A DNA stretch of 64,000 bases. It comes from Desulfamplus sp. Lineage in GTDB: Bacteria > Desulfobacterota > Desulfobacteria > Desulfobacterales > Desulfobacteraceae. A program made the position numbers and the translations under genes. The stretch's first letter is position 1, and the number at the start of each line of letters is the position of its first letter. The DNA is taken from positions 62,001-126,000 of the forward strand of contig JADFZQ010000007.1 in the NCBI GenBank assembly GCA_015232455.1, read 5' to 3'. The notes below the pieces were generated by a model. The model was not told the DNA's origin and did not search any database. It worked only from the letters and a program-made list of their open reading frames with translations. This document shows positions 16,322 to 25,098 of this stretch, piece by piece.

Positions 16322-17833
16322 ATGGATAATAATGGAACTTTAACAACTATTAAATCAGATTTAAAAGAGATAAGGGCTATAAACGCTAATCTACAAGCTA
16401 CTAAAGCTGATCTGACCATTATCGGTGCTGGAATGGCTGGATTATCAGCCGCTCTTTTTGCAACTAATCGAGGGATTTCAACAGTCATTACAGGCAAAAG
16501 AAGCTCAATGAATTTTGCTACAGGTCTTATGGATTTAATGGGAGTTCACCCCTCAGGTGTTGAGAGGGATAACCCTTGGAAAGCTATTGAGGCAATAAGA
16601 AACGATATTCCAAAACACCCATACGCTTTTGTAAAAGACGAATATATAAAAGAGAGTCTTTTAGAGATGGTTCAATTTTTAAAAGCTCAGAGGCTCTTCT
16701 ATAGAGCTAATGGAGAGAATGTCAATGTCATAACCTCTCTTGGCACTGTAAAAAAGAGTTATTTAATACCTGAATCAATGTGGAAAGGCGTAGCAGCTTT
16801 TGAACAAAAAGCCCCATCACTAATTATAGATTTTGCTGGAATGAAGATTTACAGTGCAAAACAGATTGTCTCTACACTTTCTGGCAGTTGGAATAAACTT
16901 CAATCTGTTAGAATAGATTTTCCGGGTATGGAACAACTTGAAGAGGTCTATCCAGAGCATATTGCAAGAGCTTTAGATATTGAAGCTAATAGGATAAAAC
17001 TTGCAAATGTTGTAAAACCTATTCTTGAGAGAGGATTCATAAATGTAGAATCACCTTATGATCAATCTACTCAATCTTCTAATTGCAAGAACTCTTTTAA
17101 TAATGGTAGTAGTAATAACTATGGAGAGACTAAATTTGAGTATATAGGATTTCCCGCCCTAATTGGTATGTACAGAGCAGATAAAGCTATCAAACATTTA
17201 GAGGAACTTCTTGGAATTTCAATTTTTGAGATTCCAACACCTCCAGTTTCTGTTCCAGGAATAAGGTTACATGAAGCACTTACACAGGGACTTTTAAAAA
17301 ACAGCAACCTAATTTATGAGCCAGAGATGGTTGAAAGCGTTCAGCGTCTTGAAGATGGGACATTTAGAATTAAAATAGCAAACAGCATGGCAGAAGATGA
17401 GACCTACCACACTTTCAACTCAAATGAAAATAAAGATGACACCATAAAAGATGCTGCTCAAAATAGCAAAAAGATAATATACACAAGTGCTATTATTCTT
17501 GCTACTGGTCGTTTTATGGGAAAAGGTCTTACAGCAAAGAGAACTGGTATTAAAGAGTCTTTGTTAAATCTTCCAGTTACTCAGCCAGAAGAGAGAGAAA
17601 ATTGGCATCATAAAGATTTATTTAATCTACAAGGACACCATATAAACAGGGCTGGCATTGAAATTGACAATATGATGCGTCCTTTATCTAACATTGGAGA
17701 ACCATTTGCAAAGAATATATTTGCTGCTGGTTCAATTCTTGCCCACAGTGATTGGACAAGAATGAAGTGCGGATCAGGAGTTGCTATTGCAACTGCATTT
17801 GCTGCTGTAAAATCGTTGCAGAATCTTCTTTAA
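16322..17833 (+). CDS. glpB: Anaerobic glycerol-3-phosphate dehydrogenase subunit B
   Basis: Flavoprotein subunit of the GlpABC complex, which oxidises glycerol-3-phosphate to dihydroxyacetone phosphate with quinone. The 503-residue protein (E. coli GlpB 419) has the FAD-binding LTIIGAGMAGLSAALFA (about residues 31-47), the GlpB-type ATGLMDLMG, FPALIGMYRA, PPVSVPGIRLHEAL, and a C-terminal GSILAHSDWTRMKCGSGVAIATA. Extra length comes from a 30-residue N-terminal lead and Ser/Asn-rich inserts near 240-262 and 360-385. No glpA or glpC lies beside it. The upstream CCG protein is GlpC-like in architecture, but a terminator and a repeat stand between them. Confidence 0.88.
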   Translation: MDNNGTLTTIKSDLKEIRAINANLQATKADLTIIGAGMAGLSAALFATNRGISTVITGKRSSMNFATGLMDLMGVHPSGVERDNPWKAIEAIRNDIPKHPYAFVKDEYIKESLLEMVQFLKAQRLFYRANGENVNVITSLGTVKKSYLIPESMWKGVAAFEQKAPSLIIDFAGMKIYSAKQIVSTLSGSWNKLQSVRIDFPGMEQLEEVYPEHIARALDIEANRIKLANVVKPILERGFINVESPYDQSTQSSNCKNSFNNGSSNNYGETKFEYIGFPALIGMYRADKAIKHLEELLGISIFEIPTPPVSVPGIRLHEALTQGLLKNSNLIYEPEMVESVQRLEDGTFRIKIANSMAEDETYHTFNSNENKDDTIKDAAQNSKKIIYTSAIILATGRFMGKGLTAKRTGIKESLLNLPVTQPEERENWHHKDLFNLQGHHINRAGIEIDNMMRPLSNIGEPFAKNIFAAGSILAHSDWTRMKCGSGVAIATAFAAVKSLQNLL

Positions 17834-17951
17834 AGAGTTAAAGAGTTAAGAGATGAATCGTAAACTTTACTTAGATGCAGCCAACAAAACAGCTCATTGC
17901 CAAGCTGCTGCAAAATAGCTGCAAAATAAATTATGTTCAGGAGAATTAAAA

Positions 17952-19442
17952 ATGGTAGAGATGTTTGAAGAGAATCAAGAGAGTAGCGAAAAAGAAGAGA
18001 ATTTTGCAGACCTTTTAGATTCTTATGATGTAGGAGATAGTAACGATATAAGGCAGGGAGATAAGATCGAAGGCACTATTATATCTATTGGTAAGAGCAA
18101 TGTCTATGTTAGTACAGGCTCAAAGAGTGATGGTGTTGTTGAAAAAGCAGAGCTTATCAATGAAAATGGAGAGTTTCTTTATAAAGTTGGCGATAAGTTA
18201 AGCCTTTATGTGGTCTCTTTAAATGAGAGCGAAGTGATACTTTCCAAAGCTCTTTCAGGTTCTGGATATGCAGCTATGCTTGAAGATGCCTCTTTGAATC
18301 ACACCCCAGTTGAAGGAAAGGTGTCAGGTATTATCAAAGGTGGATTTAGTGTTGATATTATGGGCAAAAGAGCATTTTGCCCAGTAAGCCAAATTGATGT
18401 GAAGTATGTGGAAAACCAGGAAGAGTATCTTGGCAAAACACTAAGTTTTCTTATCACACGTTTTGCTGAAGGTGGTAAAAATATTGTAGTCTCAAGAAGA
18501 GACCTTATGAATCGCGATATACAAGAGAGCAGAGAAAATTATCTTAACACCATTTCTGAGGGTGATATTGTTAAAGGCAAGGTTACTAAAATAATGCCTT
18601 ATGGTGCTTTTATTGAACTTGCTCCGGGTGTTGAGGGAATGGTTCATATATCTGAACTTAGCTGGTCAAGAGTTGAAAAAACCAATGAAGCGTTGGTGCA
18701 AGATGAGCTTGTTAGTGTAAAGATACTCAAGATTGAGAAAAAAGATGGGCAAAATAAAGATAATAGACAAAATAAAGAGAACTCTTCTGCTCCTAAAATT
18801 TCACTATCCATAAGGCAGACCACACAAAATCCGTGGGAGCGTGCAGAAGAGACATTCTCAGCAGGGCAGCAGCTTACAGGAAAAGTTGTAAGGCTTGCCC
18901 CGTTTGGTGCTTTTATTGAGATTGCACCGGGTGTTGATGGGCTTGTTCATTTAAGTGAAATGAGCCATACAAAACGTGTCTTAAAAGCTGATGATGTGCT
19001 TAAGCAAGGAGAGATGGTTCAGGTAGTTGTTAAAGATGTTGATCTTAAAAATAAGAGAATATCGTTAAGTATAAAAGATACACATGGTGATCCTTGGAGT
19101 GGTGCCCAGTTAAAATATCCTGCTGGGAAAGTTGTTCAAGGAAAAGTTGAAAAAAGAGAAAAATTTGGTCTGTTTATCAATCTTGAAGCGGGTATTACCG
19201 GTCTTCTTCCAAATTCTGTCATAGCAAAATCTTCAGAACCTTCAAACTACGACAAGCTAAAACCCGGAGATATGGTTAATGTTATGGTCTCTGAGATAAA
19301 TGAAGAGAGTAGAAGAGTTAGCCTTGCACCACCTGATGCTAAAGAGAGTAATGATTGGAAACAGTTTGCGGAGAATGAAAATAAGAGTCAGAGTATTGGA
19401 AGTATGGGTGCATTACTTATGGAAGCTATGAATAAAAAATAG
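17952..19442 (+). CDS. rpsA: 30S ribosomal protein S1 (five S1 domains)
   Basis: S1 helps mRNA bind the small ribosomal subunit. The 496-residue protein has five OB-fold S1 repeats starting near residues 25, 110, 195, 288 and 375, the best being VKGKVTKIMPYGAFIELAPGVEGMVHISELSW and TGKVVRLAPFGAFIEIAPGVDGLVHLSEMS. E. coli S1 has six repeats and 557 residues; five is seen in other lineages. An Asn/Gln/Lys-rich insert (about 268-280) interrupts the third repeat. The start follows CAGGAGAAT. Confidence 0.93.
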   Translation: MVEMFEENQESSEKEENFADLLDSYDVGDSNDIRQGDKIEGTIISIGKSNVYVSTGSKSDGVVEKAELINENGEFLYKVGDKLSLYVVSLNESEVILSKALSGSGYAAMLEDASLNHTPVEGKVSGIIKGGFSVDIMGKRAFCPVSQIDVKYVENQEEYLGKTLSFLITRFAEGGKNIVVSRRDLMNRDIQESRENYLNTISEGDIVKGKVTKIMPYGAFIELAPGVEGMVHISELSWSRVEKTNEALVQDELVSVKILKIEKKDGQNKDNRQNKENSSAPKISLSIRQTTQNPWERAEETFSAGQQLTGKVVRLAPFGAFIEIAPGVDGLVHLSEMSHTKRVLKADDVLKQGEMVQVVVKDVDLKNKRISLSIKDTHGDPWSGAQLKYPAGKVVQGKVEKREKFGLFINLEAGITGLLPNSVIAKSSEPSNYDKLKPGDMVNVMVSEINEESRRVSLAPPDAKESNDWKQFAENENKSQSIGSMGALLMEAMNKK

Positions 19443-19495
19443 ATATAGTTCTAAGTTTCAAAACATTTTTTTATTTCAGGGCTGTAAAAAAAAAG

Positions 19496-19663
19496 TTGGT
19501 AGTCCTGAATTTAGATGATGATAATTTTTTTGCTGTCTGAATCAGGATGCTCAGGATTACTGGATATTGAGGATAGGTTATCATGCTTTATCCTTTTATC
19601 TTGGGTATCCTGATTCAGATTGTGGAATTTTTAAAAAACATCATCTTGTTGCAGGACTACCAA
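19496..19663. repeat. 168-bp fold-back repeat between rpsA and the SH3 gene
   Basis: Outer arms TTGGTAGTCCTG (19496-19507) and CAGGACTACCAA (19652-19663) are perfect inverted repeats. Inside, GATGATG pairs with CATCATC, and GTCTGAATCAGGAT pairs with ATCCTGATTCAGAT (one mismatch), so almost the whole segment folds on itself. The CTGAATCAGGAT...TCAGGAT words resemble dispersed repeats seen in many bacterial genomes. It fills the convergent gap and ends 4 bp before the next stop codon, so it may also terminate both genes. Confidence 0.75.
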
Positions 19664-19667
19664 AGAA

Positions 19668-20486
19668 TTAATCAAGAAGACCTCCGCCTCTTCTTCCTCT
19701 TGAAAAGCTCCTTCCTATAAACCACCCTGCTATTAAAACACCAGCTCCCGCACAAAACCATTTGATCATTGCTGTCTTTAGGATATCATCATCAGGTATA
19801 GCCACAATATCTTTCATATCTTGTGTTGATAGAAGAGAAGATTCTTCATTTTCAGAATCTTCATTTTTGGAACTAACTTCATTTTTTTGAAAGCTGCTTT
19901 CATCTTCTTTAAAGCTACTTTGTTCAACTGTTATCTTGCTTTGATCCGATTTTAAACTACGCAACTGAGCTTCAAGAAGTCTATTTTTTTCAAGCTGGGT
20001 GTTTAAAGTAGCTTCAAGGGATTTTATTTTGCTTAAACATTCTGATGCTTTAATATTTTCTGAATTGTTTATTAAAGGAGTAGTCTGGCTTAGCGATTCA
20101 ACACCTTGACCCGCAGTCTGACTTTTTTCAACATTAGGCTCTTTACCCTCAAGTTGTGCAATTCTTTTGTTTAACTGTTCGATAATCAACGCTTTAGGCA
20201 GCTCTTTTGTAATATATTGACTCTCAACCCAACCTAAGTCGCCTTCTTCTGTTTTTACTTTCAAAAATCTCTCTGTAGTCTCAACTATCTCAACTGGCAT
20301 ATTGCTTCTCAATGTTTTGATGGTGTTGTATTGTCTGCCAGGTCCCTCTTTAAGGCTTAAAATAAGCATATCAGAGACATATCCTGTCTCTGCAAATGAG
20401 GAAGTAATTGCTGTCAATGATGTTAATGCGAAGCATATTAAAGTTGACAATATATAAATAACGTAGTGTTTCTGGGTTGTTTTCAT
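19668..20486 (-). CDS. SH3-domain membrane protein (TIGR04211/YgiM type)
   Basis: 272 residues. An N-terminal signal or membrane anchor (about 8-32) is followed by a bacterial SH3 domain (34-95: ETGYVSDMLILSLKEGPG, ...GWVESQYI), the layout of the TIGR04211 family that includes E. coli YgiM. A coiled coil runs from about 100 to 190, then a Ser/Glu-rich linker that looks expanded (repeated SSF/ESSL words). A C-terminal transmembrane helix with a basic end closes it (WFCAGAGVLIAGWFIG then SRGRRGG). The SH3 part should face the periplasm. The exact role is unknown. Confidence 0.85.
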   Translation of the reverse strand: MKTTQKHYVIYILSTLICFALTSLTAITSSFAETGYVSDMLILSLKEGPGRQYNTIKTLRSNMPVEIVETTERFLKVKTEEGDLGWVESQYITKELPKALIIEQLNKRIAQLEGKEPNVEKSQTAGQGVESLSQTTPLINNSENIKASECLSKIKSLEATLNTQLEKNRLLEAQLRSLKSDQSKITVEQSSFKEDESSFQKNEVSSKNEDSENEESSLLSTQDMKDIVAIPDDDILKTAMIKWFCAGAGVLIAGWFIGRSFSRGRRGGGLLD

Positions 20487-20712
20487 TGTTATTTTCCTAT
20501 CTTGTTATGATTCAATGAACCGATCTCTATTTATCAAAGCACAATAGTAGAGGCGGTTAACCAATTTGCCAGCTATTTGCCTCTGAGTTCTATATTTAAT
20601 ACATAAATAACATCAAATATTTGATTTTTCGCTTTAATAACAGCCCTTCAAAAAATTTACAATACCAAAAAAGACCTTGCAAAGCTCTTTAAGTAAGTGT
20701 ATCACACCTGCC

Positions 20713-21423
20713 ATGATGAAACTTTTACACGAACGCGAAGAAATTATAAAATACTCACTTAAAATGGTCAAATCAGCTCTTACAACAGGCTCTGGTGGAA
20801 ACTTGAGTATCTTTAATAGAAGTGAAGGGTTAATTGCTATAACACCAAGTGGAATTGAATACCACGAGCTTACCCCTAACGATATTATTTTACTGGATAT
20901 TGATGGAAATATTATTTCACCTTCTAACTCTACACTTTTAAACTCTAACTTGCAGATTGCAAATTTTAACCTAAAACCCTCAAGCGAAGTGGGGTTTCAC
21001 CTTGCTCTTTATCGTAAAAGATCAGATATAAATGCTGTGGTTCACACTCACTCGCCTTATGCTACAACGTTTGCCTGCCTTAATAGAGAGATTATGCCTG
21101 TTCACTATCTTGTGGCTTTTGCAGGCAAAAAAGTGCCTCTTACCCCCTATGCCACATTTGGGACAAAAGAGCTTGCAGACAACATAGCTTCTACGATTGG
21201 TGATTACAATGCCACCCTTCTTGCCAATCATGGTTTAGTAGCAGTTGGCAAAAATATGCAACATGCCTTTAACATTGCCGAAGAGATTGAGTTTGTAGCA
21301 AGAATCTGTTATCAAACAGAGTGTATAGGGAAACCTATTATCCTTTCTGATGATGAGATGGATAGAGTTATTGAGAAGTTCAAGGATTATGGTTCAAGAG
21401 AGAAGATAGATTTGGTAAAATGA
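20713..21423 (+). CDS. Class II aldolase/adducin family protein (fuculose-phosphate-aldolase-like)
   Basis: 236 residues from the ATG at 20713; an in-frame TTG at 20677 would add 12 residues with no better ribosome site. It has the class II aldolase fold markers: TTGSGGNLSIFN near the start, a TPSGIEY phosphate-binding motif, the catalytic E of the PSSEVGFHLALYR motif, the zinc-binding HTHSPYAT, and LLANHGLVAVG supplying the third His. Such enzymes split L-fuculose-1-phosphate or related sugar phosphates with zinc; the substrate here is open. A poor Ser/Asn stretch (about residues 75-90) looks inserted. It heads a likely three-gene unit with the two genes below. Confidence 0.88.
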   Translation: MMKLLHEREEIIKYSLKMVKSALTTGSGGNLSIFNRSEGLIAITPSGIEYHELTPNDIILLDIDGNIISPSNSTLLNSNLQIANFNLKPSSEVGFHLALYRKRSDINAVVHTHSPYATTFACLNREIMPVHYLVAFAGKKVPLTPYATFGTKELADNIASTIGDYNATLLANHGLVAVGKNMQHAFNIAEEIEFVARICYQTECIGKPIILSDDEMDRVIEKFKDYGSREKIDLVK

Positions 21424-21473
21424 CACTTTATTAAATCTCACAAAGTTAAGATTATTGTAGTTAGGAAAAAAAT

Positions 21474-22913
21474 ATGTTCAAGGATAAATATTGCAACTTA
21501 GCTATTAAAAATATCTACAATGGTCTTGTTGAAGGGCTTTCAAACTTTTCTCAGCCAAGTAGAGTAGCATTGATATATTCTCTTTATCCCTCTGATCAAC
21601 TACGTATTTACGATCCTAATAAGCTCCTTAAAGGTCATGAACTAAGACTTAAAGAGATATATCTTGATGATGATTCGTGGAAAGAGAGTTTAGTTAATAA
21701 TATAAAAAATCAACCTCAAGGACACTTCATTACCCATGGAACTCTTCAGCTTGCTGGCACTATATCTTTTGGAGGCAGTTCAAGCTCATTTTTTTACCAA
21801 ATGTGGTTTACAGACCACCACCCTAATATGTGTTCAATCTCACCTACAGAACGATGGCTTGAACATGCAGGTTGGTTGATGTCTCAGAATTTTTCACAGG
21901 AGAATATGTCTATGGAGAATTCAGGATACGTTCTGCAAAGCTACTCTATTAATGCTATTGAAGATTATATTGTTGATGTTAGAAACAAAATACTTGGCAT
22001 TGATTCAAAGATGTTGATTAGACCAATACTTGATATGATTCTTAGACTCTCTAAAACAAAAGAAGAGGGCTATTGGCCCAGAGGACGTCTTGTTTTTGTT
22101 GATCCAGAGTTTTTGCCAGAACTTCATTTTCTTGCAAAGATTCATAGGCTAGAACGCCCATTTACAAGCAATATCAAGCATGTAAGAAAGTTGATGCTTG
22201 CTGTAGAGTATTCTAATAGAATATTGGTATCTGACGCTAAAAGAATCATTGGGATATCTGATTCTCCTGTCCCAGATTATGCGGTTTCTGCATTTTTCAA
22301 TGGAGATTACGGATTTGTTGAGCTTGCTGGACAACCGATATGCAGCTTTTTTGATGGGGCATTTCACTCTACAACAAGGCGGGCAAAACTTGTTGAGCTT
22401 GAGGAGCTGTTATTAGATTGCAGCAATGATACATTGACCTGCACAGAGCTTTTTCAAGTTGTCTCAAAACTTGTCCACACTGCACAAAACAAACGACATG
22501 GAGCGACTCTTGTATTAAATATCACTGATAATCCAGTAGTATTGTCAGGACACATACTTGAACCACCGCTTGATTTGCGTAGAGAGGAGTATTTTAATCT
22601 TGCCTCTTCTTTAATTAAAATTGACGGAGCATTGCATATTATGCCTAACTGCGATCTTATAGGGTTTGGCTGCCTTTTAGATGGTAAATCTATACCATCT
22701 GAAAATATAGGCAGAGGTGCAAGGTACAATTCAGCTCTAAGATTTACAGCAGAACATGAAGATGTAATTGTAGTTGTTGTATCGTCAGACAGACCTGTTT
22801 CTATTATTTATCGTGGCATAGAGATAACTAACAGATATGACTCTGATCCTATTAAAGAGTATCTATACCAACCAGAAACACTTAAAGAGTATTTGAATAT
22901 AAAGGATTATTAA
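21474..22913 (+). CDS. DisA_N-domain protein, predicted diadenylate cyclase
   Basis: 479 residues. The C-terminal third (about 340-465) looks like a DAC (DisA_N) domain, which makes cyclic di-AMP from two ATP: RHGATLVL, the DGA motif at 384-386 (KIDGALHIM), then GRGARYNSALR at about 414-424 and a VIVVVVSSDRPVSII strand. The canonical RHR triad is R417-Y418-N419, so the usual His is Tyr. The first 300 residues are of unknown fold; HFITHGTLQLAGTISFGGSS and WFTDHHP are distinctive and may form a sensor domain. No transmembrane segment is seen. It lies 50 bp after the aldolase and 1 bp before the His-rich gene. Confidence 0.75.
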   Translation: MFKDKYCNLAIKNIYNGLVEGLSNFSQPSRVALIYSLYPSDQLRIYDPNKLLKGHELRLKEIYLDDDSWKESLVNNIKNQPQGHFITHGTLQLAGTISFGGSSSSFFYQMWFTDHHPNMCSISPTERWLEHAGWLMSQNFSQENMSMENSGYVLQSYSINAIEDYIVDVRNKILGIDSKMLIRPILDMILRLSKTKEEGYWPRGRLVFVDPEFLPELHFLAKIHRLERPFTSNIKHVRKLMLAVEYSNRILVSDAKRIIGISDSPVPDYAVSAFFNGDYGFVELAGQPICSFFDGAFHSTTRRAKLVELEELLLDCSNDTLTCTELFQVVSKLVHTAQNKRHGATLVLNITDNPVVLSGHILEPPLDLRREEYFNLASSLIKIDGALHIMPNCDLIGFGCLLDGKSIPSENIGRGARYNSALRFTAEHEDVIVVVVSSDRPVSIIYRGIEITNRYDSDPIKEYLYQPETLKEYLNIKDY

Positions 22914-22914
22914 A

Positions 22915-23313
22915 ATGACACACCATCAAGAACATCACCATTCACACAGTTCACATAGCCATTCGCATCACCATTCAGATGGTTTAGATAGCCAAAGCCA
23001 CGCTCATGACCACTCACACGGCTCATGTAAACACTCTCATAACAATTCTCATGGCTCAGATAGCCATTCGCACCACCATCACTCAGAAGAAGAGCTATCT
23101 TTGGCTCAAAAGTTTTCCATGCTACTTAAACACTGGATTGACCACAACAATAGCCATAAGGAGAGCTATATTTCATGGGCTAATAAAGTTGATTCTGACA
23201 AGTCAGAATCAACCAATCTTTCAGAGGCTGCTAAACTCCTAAGGCAGACAGCAGAACTATCTGACAAAATAACTGAACATCTTGAAAATGCACTAAAATC
23301 TATAAAAGGTTGA
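22915..23313 (+). CDS. Histidine-rich metal-binding protein
   Basis: 132 residues. The first 58 contain about 27 His with Ser, Gly and Asp (HHSHSSHSHSHHH, HAHDHSHGSC, SHSHHHHSEE), a pattern of nickel, zinc or cobalt storage or delivery proteins and transporter loops. The C-terminal part is a helical module (LAQKFSMLLKHWIDHNNSHKESYISWANKV...HLENALKSI) that recurs with His-rich tails in other bacteria. The start codon follows the preceding stop by one base, so translation is coupled. A link to metal supply of the aldolase is possible but speculative. Confidence 0.75.
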   Translation: MTHHQEHHHSHSSHSHSHHHSDGLDSQSHAHDHSHGSCKHSHNNSHGSDSHSHHHHSEEELSLAQKFSMLLKHWIDHNNSHKESYISWANKVDSDKSESTNLSEAAKLLRQTAELSDKITEHLENALKSIKG

Positions 23314-23321
23314 ACCTGTTT

Positions 23322-23354
23322 AGATTTGACAGCTTTTTAAAAGTTGTCAAATCT
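23322..23354. repeat. 33-bp palindrome, copy 2 of 3
   Basis: Arms AGATTTGACAGCTTTT and AAAAGTTGTCAAATCT around T. One position differs from copies 1 and 3 but still gives a G-U pair in RNA. It sits in the convergent gap between the His-rich gene and the DMT transporter, where it could end both transcripts. Confidence 0.82.
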
Positions 23355-23358
23355 ATTT

Positions 23359-24342
23359 TTAGTTGTTCTCACACTTAATAGTGCTGTTTGATAATTTAGG
23401 AACAATATATGGATAAAGCTGAGACATAAGCATTCCCGTCATCATAACTACGCAGCCCAACAAAGAGCGTCCAGATAAGATTTCACCCAATATTATCCAA
23501 CCACCAATTGCGGCTATTACAGATTCAAGACTTAACAAAATTGAAGCGTGTGCAGGGTGGCTGGTCTTTTGACCATAAATTTGGAGAGAGTAGGCTATTC
23601 CAACAGAAAAAAAGCCGCCGTAAAGAATAGGCAAAGCCGCCATCTTTATCCCTTCAAATGTTATTGTCTCAACTATTAATGCAGCAAGAATGCTTAAAGC
23701 AGAGCATACCATTGATTGAATAAATGAGAGAGTCAAAGTATCCATACGTGTTCCAAGTTTTCCAACAAGATGAACATGTACAGCAAAACAAAATGCTCCA
23801 GCAAGCTCAAGAAGGTCGCCGTAACTAATTGTCATAGATTCAGTTACACTTAGAAGATAAAGCCCAATAGTTGCTAAGATAGCACCAATCCATGTTCCAG
23901 CACTTGTCTTATCTTTCCATAAAAGCCCCATTAGCGGCACAATAACCACATAAAGCCCAGTTATAAAACCAGCTTTACCAGCAGTGGTATAAACAAGACC
24001 TACCTGCTGAAGAGAAGCTCCAGCAAACAGAGCAATACCTGCAAATATTCCGCCTTTTAAGTTTGACTTAATATTATCATAGTTATCAGCTCTATCTTTT
24101 TTTAATGCTCTTTTGCTAAGAGCATTTTTACACAAATCATCTTCTATTTTTTCTGTTTTCTTGCCGCCTCCTTTTTTAGTAATTATGATAAGTGGAAGCA
24201 ATGAAAATGCACCAAGTGCAAAGCGGATTCCGTTAAAAGTATAAGGACCAACATGATCCATTCCCATTCTTTGAGCAACAAATGCAAGCCCCCAGATTGT
24301 TGCAACAAATAGCAAAATAAAGTCAGATTTCAGAGTTCTCAA
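23359..24342 (-). CDS. DMT-superfamily (EamA) transporter
   Basis: Inner-membrane exporter of 327 residues with two EamA repeats of about five helices each: residues 8-150 (FVATIWGLAFVAQ, GPYTFNGIRF, TTAGKAGFITGLYVVIVPLMG) and 165-310 (GDLLELAGAFCFAVHVHLVG, HAS-ILLSLESVIAAIGGWIILGE). EamA transporters move amino acids, nucleobases or drugs; the substrate is not predictable. The cytoplasmic loop between helices 2 and 3 carries a charged Lys/Asp/Asn-rich insert (about 57-93), one of many such inserts here. Confidence 0.9.
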   Translation of the reverse strand: MRTLKSDFILLFVATIWGLAFVAQRMGMDHVGPYTFNGIRFALGAFSLLPLIIITKKGGGKKTEKIEDDLCKNALSKRALKKDRADNYDNIKSNLKGGIFAGIALFAGASLQQVGLVYTTAGKAGFITGLYVVIVPLMGLLWKDKTSAGTWIGAILATIGLYLLSVTESMTISYGDLLELAGAFCFAVHVHLVGKLGTRMDTLTLSFIQSMVCSALSILAALIVETITFEGIKMAALPILYGGFFSVGIAYSLQIYGQKTSHPAHASILLSLESVIAAIGGWIILGEILSGRSLLGCVVMMTGMLMSQLYPYIVPKLSNSTIKCENN

Positions 24343-24710
24343 AAGTGTTACTCCTTGTTTGTATTATGTATCATAATATGCTGATTTTTACAGCCCCCAA
24401 ATAAATTTCAGGGCTAAGATAAAAGAAGTTGGCTAAAGCCGACTATAATAACAGTCCACTTTAGTGGACTTTATTGTGAGTTAGCCGTGCGATTTATCGC
24501 TCGGCTCATTTAACTATTTAAAAAAATTTCATGTTTTTACAAAATCTGCTATGTTTTGGCAATATTTTTTATATTGTGAGTTTTAGCTCATATATGGTAT
24601 GTCAAAAAATAGAATTGTAGAGATTCATAGAGGTTATATATCTATACATTTCATTTAAAAAGATTAAAAATAATTAGTGGTTAAAACAGAATTGAAAAGG
24701 AGAAAAAATA
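24343..24710. other. 368-bp intergenic region with several small hairpins
   Basis: The gap between the divergent transporter and dsrE-like genes has no convincing ORF. It holds three hairpins: 24427-24444 (AGTTGGCT-AA-AGCCGACT, one mismatch), 24453-24470 (AGTCCACT-TT-AGTGGACT, perfect) and 24484-24505 (GCCGTGCGAT-TT-ATCGCTCGGC, one mismatch). An AGCCC...GGGCT pair lies near 24392-24415. The regularity suggests a composite dispersed repeat. Promoters for both genes must also lie here but no clear box was found. Confidence 0.6.
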
Positions 24711-25085
24711 ATGGCAGAAAACGCAATTACAAACAATGTTCTTATTGCCCTATCATGCGGCACAGATAACCCAAACAGAAGCACAAGAGCTTTTCATCTT
24801 GCAACTGTTGCTCAGAAAATGGGTAAAAATGTTAAAATATTTCTGCTTGATGAGGCAGTATATCTTGCAAGACAAGGTGCTATGGAGCATATAAAAGCAG
24901 CTACTGGTGATGTTGCCGATGATTTACTTGCCCATCTTCAAGCTCACGAAGTTCCAATTCTTGTCTGCACACCTTGTGCTAAAGCAAGGTTTATAAAAGA
25001 GGAAGACCTTGCTGAAGGTTTTAGACTTGCACTTGCAAGCGAGCTTATTGAGCTATCTTGTAATTCGGCAGTTATAAGCCTTTAA
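24711..25085 (+). CDS. DsrE-family sulfur-relay protein
   Basis: 124 residues with the DsrE/DsrF-like alpha-beta fold: NNVLIALSCGTDNPNRSTRAFHLATVAQKMGKNVKIFLLDEAVYLAR, then VPILVCTPCAKARF with the conserved cysteine region. Family members carry persulfide sulfur or act as small sulfur-relay partners. It lies 13 bp before a CoA-disulfide-reductase-rhodanese gene, so the two should act together on per- or polysulfide sulfur. The start follows AAAAGGAG. Confidence 0.88.
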   Translation: MAENAITNNVLIALSCGTDNPNRSTRAFHLATVAQKMGKNVKIFLLDEAVYLARQGAMEHIKAATGDVADDLLAHLQAHEVPILVCTPCAKARFIKEEDLAEGFRLALASELIELSCNSAVISL

Positions 25086-25098
25086 AGTGAGGTGAGGT

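Noticed and set aside
16132-16329. Short ORF across the MITE-like element
   Set aside because: Its Pro/Ser/Arg/Gly-rich product is a translation of the GC-rich repeat, as in 10156-10371 on the minus strand.
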